A stretch of 64,000 nucleotides of DNA from Hofstenia miamia (Eukaryota > Xenacoelomorpha > Acoela), in assembly GCA_004352715.1 (NCBI GenBank), contig SCFE01000016.1:238532-302531 (forward strand). The letters are read 5' to 3'. The position numbers and the translations under genes were made by a program. Below are positions 12,401-23,100 of the stretch, in pieces. Numbering within the stretch: position 1 is the first letter of the stretch; each line of letters starts with the position of its first letter. The notes beneath the pieces were generated by a model, which was not told where the DNA came from, searched no databases, and saw only the letters and a list, made by a program, of their open reading frames with translations.

Positions 12401-15285
12401 TTTCAGGAGCGAACTTGTCAACATATCAATGTCTGGAAAAGGCTGAAGAACAAAAACATCAACAAAATGATATGAAATGAAGGAATTAAACTGGCGATGT
12501 GTGCCAATTTTTGTTACACCATATGGCGCTTTGGAAACAGAAGGAAAAACAGCTTTGAGGAACATTGCAAANCGCGCGATGCACAGCTAGGGCAATTGTA
12601 TCGCGACCTCCAATTGACTACTAAAGCTTATACATCAAGAAACACAAGAAACATTGAAAACTAAAGAAAAAGTGCAATGGCATCCATCTAATTAAAATAA
12701 TAACATAAAAATGACAATTCATTCTAATGCTAGAAAAAAAATTATAAATAAGATTTTAGATCATGTACATGTGAAATTATTTTGTAAATTGTAAATTTGT
12801 ATTTAATTTATAAAACAGATTTTTACAAGGAGATCAATAAAAATCACACAATATACAAAATGATTATTGGTGTCACCCTTACAAAGAGACCTCATTATTT
12901 AGTAAAATTTACTACACAGAAATCGTAAAAAACGATGTGAATTTATTTTTTGATTCTGCAAATAGAATAACATTGTTGCCAAATAGAAAGCTGTTAGTGC
13001 CAAGTAGAATGGAAAATGTATAGACCTACCTAATTAGTTCAGAGTAAATGCTTTGGAACATACTTGAAAAGATCATTGTTCTACTACAATGATTTAACAC
13101 AATATAAGGGTAATAAAAGCAAAAATCAAGTACACAGTGTATTTCAGACGATTTTAGCAGATAATACATTAATTGCGACATAGTGTAGAACTTGGAAAAT
13201 ACCTTCTGAACAATTTTAAATTGAGGAAGACGTAATTGAACATTTTTTAATAGGAATATTGGTATGCCAATTGACCAAAAGTTATTACAAGATTTTATAA
13301 TTTACACTAAATTTTGCACGGACACCCTTTGTAGGTATCACATTAAATGCGACACTAACTATTGCTAAGCAAAGAGTGGTGAACATTATACGCATATCTG
13401 TACTTTTGATAAAGCAATATTTCATACATGATCTGAAATTCTTTCAAACGAATTTGTATCATCGACATCAAAGAATAGAAAATAGACAAAAACAGTAGAG
13501 TAGCGAAGAGATGGATTGCCATGTATATTTGAATATTGGGGGCTTCCAAAATCAGCAAATGGATCGTCACATACTTTTAGTTCAACATGAGTACCAGGTT
13601 TGATCTAAGCAGAAAATAAGCTTTAGTTAATTTCAAACTGTATTTACACTTTTTATATTTTCTTCTGTAGAGATAAGACAATTGTCCTTGTTCATGTAGA
13701 TTCCTCGAGAATCAGGCTAAAAATATATTTCCTTATCTTTGAAACTTAAATGTGTAAGTATATTAGTATATCAAGTTCATGTTTTTCATAAAGTTTGGTA
13801 TTCGCTTCCCTAGAGCACCCAATAAAGTTGAGTATACATGAAAAGTCCTAACAGAAATTAATCATGTTGAAGAAAACAGGGAACCAACATATATTTCTGT
13901 AAACTTCAATAAAATGATAATAATTAAATTAAATATTATATTCTAACGCTAGGTGGTCTGAATGTGGTTTATTCTCTAAAATATTCCATTCGAAGAAAAA
14001 TTTCCATTGTTCTGTCTTATTCAATTCGATTGTGCCAAAAACCGTTTTTCACATGGATGTCCTATGTATCTGCTATGATACGTCATTTGACTAAAATTAG
14101 ACATTTTTTAGAGAGTTTCGATGTGACTCGCAGATCACCTTTCTTAATGCTGATTTGATGTCAAATTTTACTTATTTGTTAAGATGACAACATGTATGCA
14201 GTCATACGTATTTCTCATAACCACCACAGATATTTTGATGAGGTGGACTATTGCTCCATGAAAACAATGAACAACAAATTACACTTATCAGAAAAATTGG
14301 TGGCTTAAAACTGGGTACGTTAAAGATTTTCCTGTGCAATTTTTTTAAGTGTTAATGTTTTCAAACAGTTGTTTCTCTTAAAAAATGACCTTTTAAGCCT
14401 TCATTAGCATTATAAATTTTGCAGAAAGATTGAAATATAACAAGGAAATACAGATGTTGTACTCTTTTAGTCTCATTAAACAGTTACTTTGGCAGAAACA
14501 AGATTGATTTACAGCTTCTATAGTTTTTCACTAACGTTCATTAAAATGACGATATCATTTAGAAATCCTCAAAAAGGTTAAAAAAAATTATTAACAAACC
14601 TGTCTGCGTTTCGCATTTATCAATTTTTAAATTCAAAGAACAAGATAGTTAAACGTATAATGGAAAATTTTTATGATAGGAAACTTTAAAGTGCTTAATT
14701 GGGGAGGAAATATTGCAGCCAGTCTTGCCTTGCCTTTTCAATTTTTTTATTAAAAGGATTATATCACAATAGAGCAAATACAATTATAAAAAGTAAAGGG
14801 GTTTTTGGTTTCTGATTTGGAACCTATCTTAAGAATAAATTTTATAAACTATAAAAAATATTTTTGCTGAATTTTACTAGTTTTTGAGATAACATTTAAA
14901 GCTCATGGTCAAAATCTATTATTAATTCGATAAAACTTCAAACACTTTTTAATGCCCACTAAAAAATACAATCTTGTGGTTAAATTTTAAAAAACTTAGA
15001 GAGCCGACGTTCATTTTACACTGTACGTATGCTTGCCATACTTTTCGCCCTTAATATATACGTTTGTCATTCATGTACCTATTTATTCATATTTTTCAAT
15101 CTTGAAGAAATAATAAAATCTTAACTTTTTTAGATCACTAGATAGAAAATAAAGTATAAGACATTAAAGTTACTTACTTCGAGATTGCCCCGTGGACATT
15201 CTACATGCATGACTTGGTCAAAAAAGTCTTCCTTGCTAGTTCCATGACCAACAAGTACGCACTTCACAGCGATATGAGTTTCCAT
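6316..15285 (-). CDS. Rho-family pseudo-GTPase-like gene (four coding exons)
   Basis: Exons on the minus strand are 15285-15178, 13604-13428, 7567-7394 and 6432-6316. All junctions are GT-AG and phase 0, giving 191 residues, the usual Rho length. Family features seen: strand VKCVLVG near residue 7; FVYFLFFDVDDTNSFERI, matching the Rho beta4/alpha3 pattern; W at residue 96 starting WLPRIQEF; beta5 ITIIIGSK; an EEMGKELAKSLG helix; a final helix VMNIVNRAA; then SRPKRKCVVL, a polybasic stretch plus CAAX box. Nucleotide motifs are degenerate: G1 reads GHGTSKE rather than GxxxxGK[ST]; G3 reads DDPFA rather than DTAGQ; G4 reads SKIE rather than [NT]KxD; G5 reads YTN rather than SA[KL]. A canonical switch I threonine is not visible. 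Inference: a prenylated membrane protein unlikely to bind or hydrolyse GTP normally. The intact frame and good splice sites argue against a pseudogene. Confidence 0.8.
6450..7390. other. Intron 3 of the Rho-like gene
   Basis: AT-rich, non-coding in both strands; no repeat recognised. Confidence 0.5.
7394..7567 (-). CDS. Rho-like gene, coding exon 3
   Basis: Acceptor AATATTTTAG, 58 codons, donor GTAAGC. It starts with the family-typical W, continues through beta5 and the altered G4, and ends in the altered G5 region (AAYYEYTNARE). Confidence 0.8.
8937..9008 (-). CDS. Possible 72-nt cassette exon in the Rho-like gene
   Basis: Minus strand: acceptor TTTTTATTCCAG, 24 open codons (SRTASNIEAHYK to ALESQNIH), donor GTAAGT, phase 0 at both ends. 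It sits in intron 2 and would insert 24 residues between exons 2 and 3, just before the conserved W. The splice signals are among the best in the window. The protein is already full length without it, so it would be an alternative insert or a decoy. Confidence 0.4.
9366..9834 (+). repeat. Duplicate of 234 bp around a single N (assembly join)
   Basis: Bases 9366-9599 are repeated at 9601-9834 with only the N at 9600 between them and no difference that I can see. Two contigs with an uncollapsed overlap explain this better than a real tandem duplication. Confidence 0.85.
9835..10260. other. Intronic DNA with a hAT-like terminal word
   Basis: Starting near 9879 the sequence CAGGCCTGGAAACG is followed by CCAACCCGACCCAAC and related GACCCAACTTG words. 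That style resembles hAT element ends, but no partner end was found. No gene is seen. Confidence 0.3.
10268..10366 (+). CDS. Possible exon or retroelement fragment with a good donor
   Basis: An open frame from ATG at 10268 (MFYEAQSNIQDS to FLAFLWTK) ends at AAAG/GTAAGT. It is on the plus strand just upstream of the RT relic, inside intron 2 of the Rho-like gene. It could be an upstream part of the retroelement or a chance ORF. No family is recognised. Confidence 0.25.
10510..12664 (+). pseudogene. Decayed retroelement: reverse transcriptase plus RLE-like endonuclease
   Basis: Family-typical blocks appear in order, spread over several frames: FPKGTAYGNSGLRAEHL (about 10550), FAGDVPEEVAPFLAGATLAAL (about 10680), RPIAVGE-type segment (about 10780), LGVACPGGVEKIVHKMRNI (about 10875), RT core VDMKNAFNTISR and GVQQGDLLGPLLFALAL (10970-11170), GLRSIEVHAPAAYIAS (11725), a zinc-knuckle-like CPYC plus HHALTC (12124-12180), and RPADVLVPTW followed by FDITV, compatible with a PD-(D/E)xK restriction-like endonuclease. 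A C-terminal block continues past a single N at 12572 to a stop at 12662-12664. The RT active-site box is eroded (LGDG where YxDD is expected), and there are several frameshifts and stops. It is antisense within intron 2 of the Rho-like gene and clearly dead. Confidence 0.8.
12665..13420. other. Intronic AT-rich DNA
   Basis: Remainder of intron 2 of the Rho-like gene on the 5' side. No repeat or ORF that I can support. Confidence 0.5.
13428..13604 (-). CDS. Rho-like gene, coding exon 2
   Basis: Acceptor TTCTGCTTAG, 59 codons, donor GTATGA (weaker). It covers the G3/switch II area, which looks about seven residues longer than in RhoA, and the beta4 to alpha3 segment. Confidence 0.8.
13610..15170. 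other. Intron 1 of the Rho-like gene
   Basis: Non-coding. A 64-codon open stretch at 13964-14158 (plus) has no splice context or family and is treated as chance. Confidence 0.5.
15178..15285 (-). CDS. Rho-like gene, coding exon 1
   Basis: ATG in a good context (AAAATGG), 36 codons, donor GTAAGT. It encodes METHIAVKCVLVG and the altered P-loop. The acceptor-like CTGTATTTAG just upstream of the ATG implies a 5'-UTR intron. Confidence 0.75.
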
Positions 15286-15375
15286 TTTCTAAATACAGAC
15301 TTAGAAGAGGTGTAGCTAACGGATTCCACAAATAGAAGCATATAAAAAATTTAAACAAAAATATTATTTGATATA

Positions 15376-15586
15376 CAGGGTGTCCGTAAAATCCGGACAG
15401 GTAAATTAAATACTTTTCAATGTAGGCTTTAAAATTATTCATATTTTTTGAATCCATTCTTCAAGAAAGATTTAAACTTGTAGTTCTCAGTGGCTATGGA
15501 GGCTTAATTTAAAAATTTAATGTACTTTATTTAGATAGTGGCGAAATTAAAAAATTTTATTGTGTCCAGACTTTATGGACATCCTG
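15376..15586. mobile_element. Mariner-type MITE of 211 bp
   Basis: The left end reads TA, CAGGGTGTCCGTAAAATCCGG. The right end on the other strand reads TA, CAGGATGTCCATAAAGTCTGG. TA duplications are at 15374-15375 and 15587-15588. There is no coding capacity. It lies about 90 bp upstream of the first coding exon of the Rho-like gene, inside its putative 5'-UTR intron. Confidence 0.85.
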
Positions 15587-15589
15587 TAT

Positions 15590-17080
15590 AAGGAAGCAAA
15601 CTAAATTTGAAAGCATATTTAGTTAATCATTACTTGAGAAATAAATATTCCTTATATCTTAGGAATAATCATACCAACAAATGTTTTACTATAATGCATA
15701 GAATTTGGAGTGAATTCTGCGTGAACTTTCGCACAATCAAGGCAAATATAATAATTTGAAATTTAAGTTACTGAATATCATAACAACCTTTCGCAGCGTT
15801 TTCATGAATCCATCGAGTTTTAATTACATTTTCTTAATGCTTTCCAAAGTGAATTTAATTGGATTAAAAACGAACAACTTCAAAATTGTAAAGAATGAAC
15901 ATCATCAATTTGTTTCAAGTAGACCATTACGGAATTAAGAACGTTCTCACAGGCAAGCAGGTAGAATTGAAGCATTTTTTTAAGCCCAACCCATTGCAAG
16001 CCATCTTATAGCAACTTTATATGAACTTGTATTTCATCCTTTCAGCTTCCAAATTTTAATGTCAATCATGTCATAACTTTTTAAGTTAGTTTTTCAGTAT
16101 ATAAAAAAAATTGTACTTAGTTTAAGTTTGGATATATTTCGTAAATTGAAATTTATAAACATCTACTCACTTGGTGTTGATTGATGCAGTTAAAATCAAC
16201 AGCAATCTGTGACTACTTAAATAACAATGGTTGATGACTGGTACTGCGAAGAACTTTTGTATCATATTTACTAACATAATTTCACAAAACCTAACAAGTA
16301 AAAAAATTGCGAACAGAATTCAGTGTATATCAATTTTGCATGGTGTTTTTTTATAAAATATCAATTCAAGCTCATACAGTAATTTTTTTCTACACTGTCG
16401 AAGGTTTGTAAAGGATTGTATTAATTCTAATTAGCCGAATATCGTGAATAGAGTGGTTTCAAAATAATCTGTTATAATTATAATATTATAAAACATACAA
16501 CTAAATTTTTTATTAATAACTTACTACTAATAATTACTACTGAGCATGTTAAATATCATAATAATCAAAGACCTAAGGGGGGTTCAGACGGCCCTCTGAG
16601 GGACATTTTTTATTTTCTTCTGTGAATATTTCCGAAATCGTAAAACGAGTCAATGTAAATTCCTAAAAATCATACAATAGTCATTAATTTTGTAGGTCGT
16701 TTTGGGCCAGGTTGTCCGTACAGATAGCAATCGTAGTGTTTGTAATGAACATTCAAAAAATGACTCATATGTGATAAATATGAAGAGTTTTTTTGAAATC
16801 CAGCTTGCCTATTAACAATGTTAAAAGAGAATAATTCAATCTAATTCTAAATAGAATTAATGAAGTACAAAAGAAAAATAAATGTTTGATATAAAGTATT
16901 GAAAAGTGAGTACCTGTATTTACATTTTTTCGTGTAATATGATAGGGTACAAAACCGCTTGGTTATACGCATAAAGAGTAGTAAGACAGCTAAAAGTAAA
17001 AGTGAAATATACATTTAAACAAAAAAAGCGATATATCTAAGTGAATAACTTTAATTTGAAGACTTAGAATGCGTTTATCT
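15590..17080. other. Upstream region of the Rho-like gene, nothing else supported
   Basis: AT-rich. A locally GC-richer patch near 16575-16610 (GGGGGGTTCAGACGGCCCTC) looks like a repeat edge, but no partner end was found. Confidence 0.4.
16171..16260 (-). other. Possible 5'-UTR exon of the Rho-like gene
   Basis: On the minus strand a donor-like CACCAA/GTGAGT lies at 16171/16170, upstream of the acceptor-like site before the ATG. The upstream limit is not determinable. This is inference from splice signals only. Confidence 0.25.
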
Positions 17081-17086
17081 GGATAG

Positions 17087-17283
17087 TGTCCGTCGGATCC
17101 CCTCTTCAGATCTCAGAGGGTATTGAAAAGTTCAGGTCTCTGAGTGTTAACCTTAACCTGCCCATTAATTTAAGAAGAATTTTATGGCTACTTGAAAAAG
17201 CTTTAAACGGTTATAGATCACTGAAAGCACCACAAAATAGAGAAGTGGTTTCTCTTTCATTTTTACTTTATCACTTTGGGTAA
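17087..17283 (+). CDS. Open frame with exon-like composition, unrecognised
   Basis: A frame of about 64 codons (SVGSPLQISEGIEKFRSL to VVSLSFLLYHFG) is bounded by AG at 17085-17086 and either TAA at 17281 or a GTAAAC donor at 17280. Codon use is richer than nearby DNA. The acceptor lacks a pyrimidine tract and I recognise no family. It may be an exon, a relic or chance. Confidence 0.3.
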
Positions 17284-17506
17284 ACTACATTAATAGAAAC
17301 AGATAAAAATTGTCGTTGCACGTTTCACTCATGCGGTTGCGGTCTCCTGGTTACCTGAATATTATAAATGGTGAGAATTTTAATTTTTTGAAGAAATTGG
17401 AATTTTTAATAAAAATTTGTGAATGTTTTAAGTAAATGCACTTTAGTACAAATTTTCAACATTAACGGTTGTTTCCACATTTATGGATTTTCAAATTTCG
17501 TAATAG

Positions 17507-17575
17507 GCTTGGAGAAAATTGCTTGAAAATTTGGAAAAACAGTTTGTTCCTCATAAGGATCATGGACAGTTTAAG
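17507..17575 (+). CDS. Possible small exon, phase 0
   Basis: After AG at 17505-17506, 23 open codons (AWRKLLENLEKQFVPHKD...) end at a weak donor GTTAAT. Its phase would fit the candidate exon at 20071. A second frame is also open, so support is poor. Confidence 0.2.
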
Positions 17576-18014
17576 GTTAATATGAAACATTACGATTAAA
17601 ACTAGAGAAATTTGGATCTAGATAAGCCATGGTATCACATTCAAAATCTGTACTTTTTTACACAGAATGTATTTATTTGTATATACAGTGTTGCAACTGA
17701 AGCTAAACTCTCCATGTATTTGCCCTTAGTGTATTGAGCACACCTATGCCGTTTACAAAATTAAAAAAAAATGATTCCGTCAATACCAAGTTGCCTTAAA
17801 TTTAAACTGCCTGGGAATTTCTAAAAATCTAGAAATGTCCCTTTAAAAAAATTAGAAACACTTAATAATATACATGTTCATAGGCGGACATTTGGTTCGC
17901 TTAATACGAGAAATATTGTATTCTATTTCTTGCGTACATTGTTGAGAGAATTAAACATTAAATTTCAGGTTTCTTTATCACCTACAAAAGCATATAACAT
18001 AAATTCCTCTTAAA

Positions 18015-18262
18015 GTGGTTATACTGCCGACATTATTGTCACTGTGTCGCCGTCTGTCTACCCAAAACTGAGCAGACAGGCTTCTCGACCGTTACCGCCC
18101 CCATATGTACAAAGTACACATGCTGGCAGCTTCTATTACCCTGGTTTTAAAGTCTGGTGTAGGTGCGGGACTCCGTACAACGTCGCGCCCATTGAGTGTT
18201 GTTTATTAATATCCAGGAACCACTACGAGGAGGTACTCTCTAGAACGGTGGATTACATGTAA
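18015..18262. repeat. GC-richer island of about 250 bp, probably a dispersed repeat
   Basis: This block has several CpG-containing words (GTCGCCGTCTGTCTACCC, CTCGACCGTTACCGCCCCC, CAACGTCGCGCCC) in a very AT-rich setting with abrupt edges. An open frame crosses it (from 18044) but resembles no family that I know. It could be a SINE-like or imported repeat; I could not find A/B boxes with confidence. Confidence 0.35.
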
Positions 18263-18269
18263 TTGTTGT

Positions 18270-20070
18270 GTTGCATGAAAAAACATTAATTTTCTCAACA
18301 CTGACTAGCTAGTTATGTTTGAAAACACACATAATTTGTTTCTTTTGGTGCACTTTTGTCAAATTTAGGAAGACGGTCCGGGTGGAGTTAGGCCCAAAAA
18401 GTTTGACCCGCTTCCAGACCTGCATGCCACCCTGTGAATCTCAGTTGTAGTAATTATTTCTTTGCTTTTGTGTTGGTGTGCCTTCCTGTTCATTATGACA
18501 TCGCACTCATACTCAGAATTTCTTCAGGAATCGTCTAAGTCCTAAAACTCTTGAGGCTTGAAAAAAATTCCTTTGACCTTTGTACATGAGCATGACACCC
18601 CTGTTGAAAGTTGAACGTGGTTAGGATTTCCAACATTTCCTGCATATTTTACAAAAAACCAGGACATGATATTGACTTGGGTTGCTTGCCACAATGTCTT
18701 CATTCAAATTTTGATCATATTTTGACTTCTAAATTCTTATGTCACTATTGGGATATTATTTTTGCGATTCAGAACGTAACGTTCTTCTGAACTATTTCAA
18801 TAATTTGGAATGTTCGTCATTTTTTTAGCCAACTAGTAGATCAATGCCTAATAAACCACATCAGTAATTCTAATTTTTAAATTTGTTAAAGTGAAATGGA
18901 ATCAGCAATTTGTTATTGTTAGAAAGCAAAAAATTGTTCCAAAACAAAAAAATTTGCATTGAAATCATTTGTTGAGTAGTGTTTTGTTGTATATTAAGTA
19001 TCCAAATGCTGAAATGTTTGACAAACAAAGACTGTTCAATTTAGTCCTATTTGCTACAAAGGGGGCTGGCTCCTGTAAACTTATTAAATTTTAGATTTTT
19101 GAAAATCCTGATATGCATGGGCTTTCCTGACTTTTGTTTATATAGTATGAAAAGCATTCTGACAAAATCTATACTCCAAATTTCAAACAATTTGTAAATC
19201 ACGCCGATATGCTAGCCAGTTTATTCCCCTCTATACAAGCTATTTTAACAACTAATGGCTGTATATTTTCATTTGTTTTATAAATATACGATTTCTTTCT
19301 TTCTTTCTCTCAAATTTGAAAAAATTTCAACCACCCGTTCTCTTACTATAGGATATTGTCAATAGATTCAAATTTATGACACATTGAATTTTAACATTAA
19401 CCCACTTTTGTTAACTCAGAAATCATCATAAAACTTAAACTATTATTAAAATGATGATGTTGTTGGCCTCATAATGACGTCGTCACCCATTTAATGGCAT
19501 CATTTGTAGAGGGAGAGCCTTCTTTATTGAAGTACAAAATTTAATGGAAAATGTCTAGGAGAAAATCTTTTACTAGGAGTTGCTGAATCAACGCCTTCCT
19601 CTGTAAGTTTTAAAGACAACATAACGTGTAGGGTAAATAGAATTAAGAAGTAGAGCATCGAATAGGTTTGACTAAATTTTGAACAAAAAACTCTGTTAGC
19701 TTTGACCATCTTTAATTAAAGTACAATTCCTAAGACGCATAATTCATAATTTGCAAGTTTTATTGTCTCTCTAAGAAATTCCCATTTCAACTACTTAACT
19801 AAGAGATATAAATGTATATATTGTATATAATGTCTTTGTTAGACTGTCTTTATTTGAAAAAGTTTTCATTGATGCAGTCAAATTGAAATAGTTTAGTCCT
19901 CGCATGTTTTATAACTTGAATTATTATTATGTTTGAATGCTTCTCATCTTGTTAACATACTCTCTTGATACCTGAAATCGTGTCATATTTGAGAACATAT
20001 AAAAATTTTCTTAAGATGCTTCTTATCAGAAAATTTATAATAATATTTTTGTAGTAATTTGAACTTGCAG
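18270..20070. other. AT-rich DNA, no gene supported
   Basis: A patch at 18367-18435 (GACGGTCCGGGTGGAG) looks like the edge of a repeat. Nothing else supported. Confidence 0.4.
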
Positions 20071-20139
20071 ATTGATGCAACAGGATATCTCCATGTAATG
20101 AAATTTAATGTGAAAGTTAAAATTCAAAAAATATTAAGA
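20071..20139 (+). CDS. EGF gene, candidate upstream exon
   Basis: Acceptor GAACTTGCAG, 23 open codons (IDATGYLHVMKFNVKVK...), donor GTAAGT, phase 0-0. No domain is recognised. It is linked to the gene only by phase and good splice sites. Confidence 0.4.
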
Positions 20140-23100
20140 GTAAGTTTTTATATATTTCTATGCTACTGTAAGAAATATGTAATGCACTAAACAAATTATT
20201 ACCAAAATTCACAAAATCAAAGAATAATACATTTCAAACAGCAGCTGTAAAATTGGGGAAATTCAAAAATCTCCCAATTCAATCGACTTAGTAACAGCAT
20301 TAAAAATTTAAGGCAACTGAGCATAGATTTAAGTTGGAAGCCTAATAGTAGTGGTTCTTTTCAATATTTGTGTGAAATTTTTGTATCAATTCAAGTTAAA
20401 ATTACACTATGATATCATCACATTGCTTTTAACAATTTTGTTTCAGGCAAATATATTCCTTGCTATTCACAAGCTTCGTATAATTTTAATGCTAAGATTA
20501 TTCTTTGTGGATAATTGCATCTAATTCAATGCCAAAATATACTAAATTCTATATAACGTCTCTATGCTACAATTTTATATCATTTTTTTAAAAAAACTAT
20601 TGAATTTTTCAAAACACCAATGCTGTCCTTTGACAATAGCTTTACAAAATATATGCGAGATAAGTATACCTCAAGAATATTAATATTATAATGAAAAAAC
20701 ACTTCTTCATGTTTATAATTTAAACTTGTCGTTTTAACTGATACTCAATCTCCTATTTGTTTTTGCAATAAATAAAAATTCAAAATTGGCTTTAATGCTT
20801 AAAAGTTTGTTTTCATCTTTTCCTAATTTAAGTAAAGCTTAATGCTTTTCAAAACGGAATGTCAAATTGCTATTTTAATTATAGATTTTACAAGCAGTAT
20901 TGCCAGGTTTGCCAACACAAAATTGATAAAAACAGGTAGCTACTAAGTATAAAAACTGAAAATTGCTTAAAAATAACTTCTCTTTACATGCATAACTACT
21001 AGATACCTCTAAAATCGCATTATTTCAAAAAATTTCTTCAAGCAGGTAAATACCTAAGGAAGTGGAATATTAAATACTAAAATGAGAGACCTGGAGAAAC
21101 CTTGAAAAGTGGGTGATATTCTCCACAATGCTCGAGTGTTTGCAGACCTGTATTATTAGAGTAGAAACACATATATTGAAATTCATAAGTTAGTCCTCTA
21201 GTATAAAAAAAGATTTTATATGCAAAATAGTGTGATGTGAAAACAATATTTTTGATACACGTGTTTACTATTATTTACATGTGCTTGGTTTATCTAAATA
21301 AATCAAAGGCGGATAATTTTCAAACGAATACTACACATAAATTTTTTATTATTAAAAAACAGGTGCTTTTCAGAAAACAAGTACTAATTGAGGATGTAAA
21401 ATATCCGTTTTATATTCATTTTATTTAGCACTTCTTTTGTTAATGAGAGAGTACTGCCATGCTCTTATGCATAATATTTGGTCTAGTTGTCCAAATATAC
21501 ATCATTTTTAGTTTGAGTTGTCGAAGTAATCAAATTTCGTTCATAAAGAAAATATCTTTATTAGTCAACCAGCATTTGAAGCCGTTTTCTTGGGTTTTAA
21601 CGAAGCGTTATGCTACAGTAAGTGTCGTAATACTTCTTGTAGTGGCTACATAATGTGTGGGAGCACCTGCTACACTTACCCATTGGAAATTTTAACTGCA
21701 GAAAAGTTATATATTAAAAAATCTAACTGCAGGCTCATGTTGGTAAGAAATTTAATATTTGGTAATTATTGAGTACAATCACCAAACATTTTTTTAAAAT
21801 AGGCAAACTTACAGTAGTTTTTATAAAAAAATTTTGCGCAAATTTAAATCCCTATGTTTCCTAAGTATATATAGAGGAGCATTGCAACTGTTCTAATAGT
21901 AGATAAATATCTACCTACAAATTCAAAAAAATATTACAATATTTCCGAAACTTCAATGATATTTTTACATAAAGTAAACTTATGATTCTAATTGTCTCTT
22001 AATTCAACTACAGAAATTTAAAAAATGAAAACAACGGATTTTTTTAAAAATATGGCAGTAATATATGTAAACTACACGTGTTTGGTTATAGTTCTTGACA
22101 AATTAACAATAATGCTTTGGTTTTCTATGTTTATGTTAGATTATGTTAAGAAGGTCTATATTTAAGTCATGGATGACTAAAAAACAAATTGTTTTTCTAA
22201 TAATCTCTGAAATATGCACCAAATTCATATTAAATTTATCAACTTACAGTACACACTTTTTATTATTTTGTTAAATTTAGGCAAGAAATACAGAACTACT
22301 CGTTGAAAAATACTCAGAAGAACAAGGTAAGAAGCTTCAACGCTGCAATGCAATGCATGTTTCTTCCAAATATGATTCTTTTATTTTTCTCTTGAAAGAA
22401 TAGCAATTTTCTTATAAATTTAAGTTTATGTACATTGAGGCACTTAATGAATAACTCACAATAGAAAATAAGACCCTGATTATCTATATTGCTATATTGT
22501 GTAGGAAAAAACTAAGGTCATGATAACATTTTGTCCATTGTGTTGCATATTTGCTTAAAGTTAACTTTACAAAATAATGAAATGCAATTATGTAAATCTA
22601 ATAGTTTTACAAATATGTATTCTATGGATTGCTAAATGTTAAGTAAATTGCATTAGCAAAAGTTGCTAGGTTTAGGTTCAAAATTTGTTGGGGAACACAG
22701 TCCTTGAATATCTTTAATATCAGAGCAAACATCACTTTAGGTCTCTTAGTTCTAGATAGAAATGTTTTTGAGGGTACATCCCAAGATTGACACCAGTGGC
22801 ATCAAATCTGGCTGCCAGAGAGCTTAAGCCCTGCTGTTTTCGAAAACTGAAAATTTTGTATGTAATGTTATTATGTTTTTTGAAATTTCTCATCATTTCA
22901 GTATATTGTAAAACTAATGATTACACAACTATTACAATAATCATTGTAATGTGTAAAAAAACTTCCATATTATTAGTTTAGTATTCCGATAAGATGTTGC
23001 AGAAGTAAGGCACTGGAATTTAATATATCAATGCTTACAGTAGTTATGGACGATTCAATTATTCTTTTTATAAACAAATAAAAGCTATTGGCGACAAACT

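Noticed and set aside
17303-17370. Second candidate exon at 17.3 kb ending TAAATG/GTGAGA
   Set aside because: Its outgoing phase meets a stop in the next candidate exon, and the intron to the preceding frame would be only about 23 bp.
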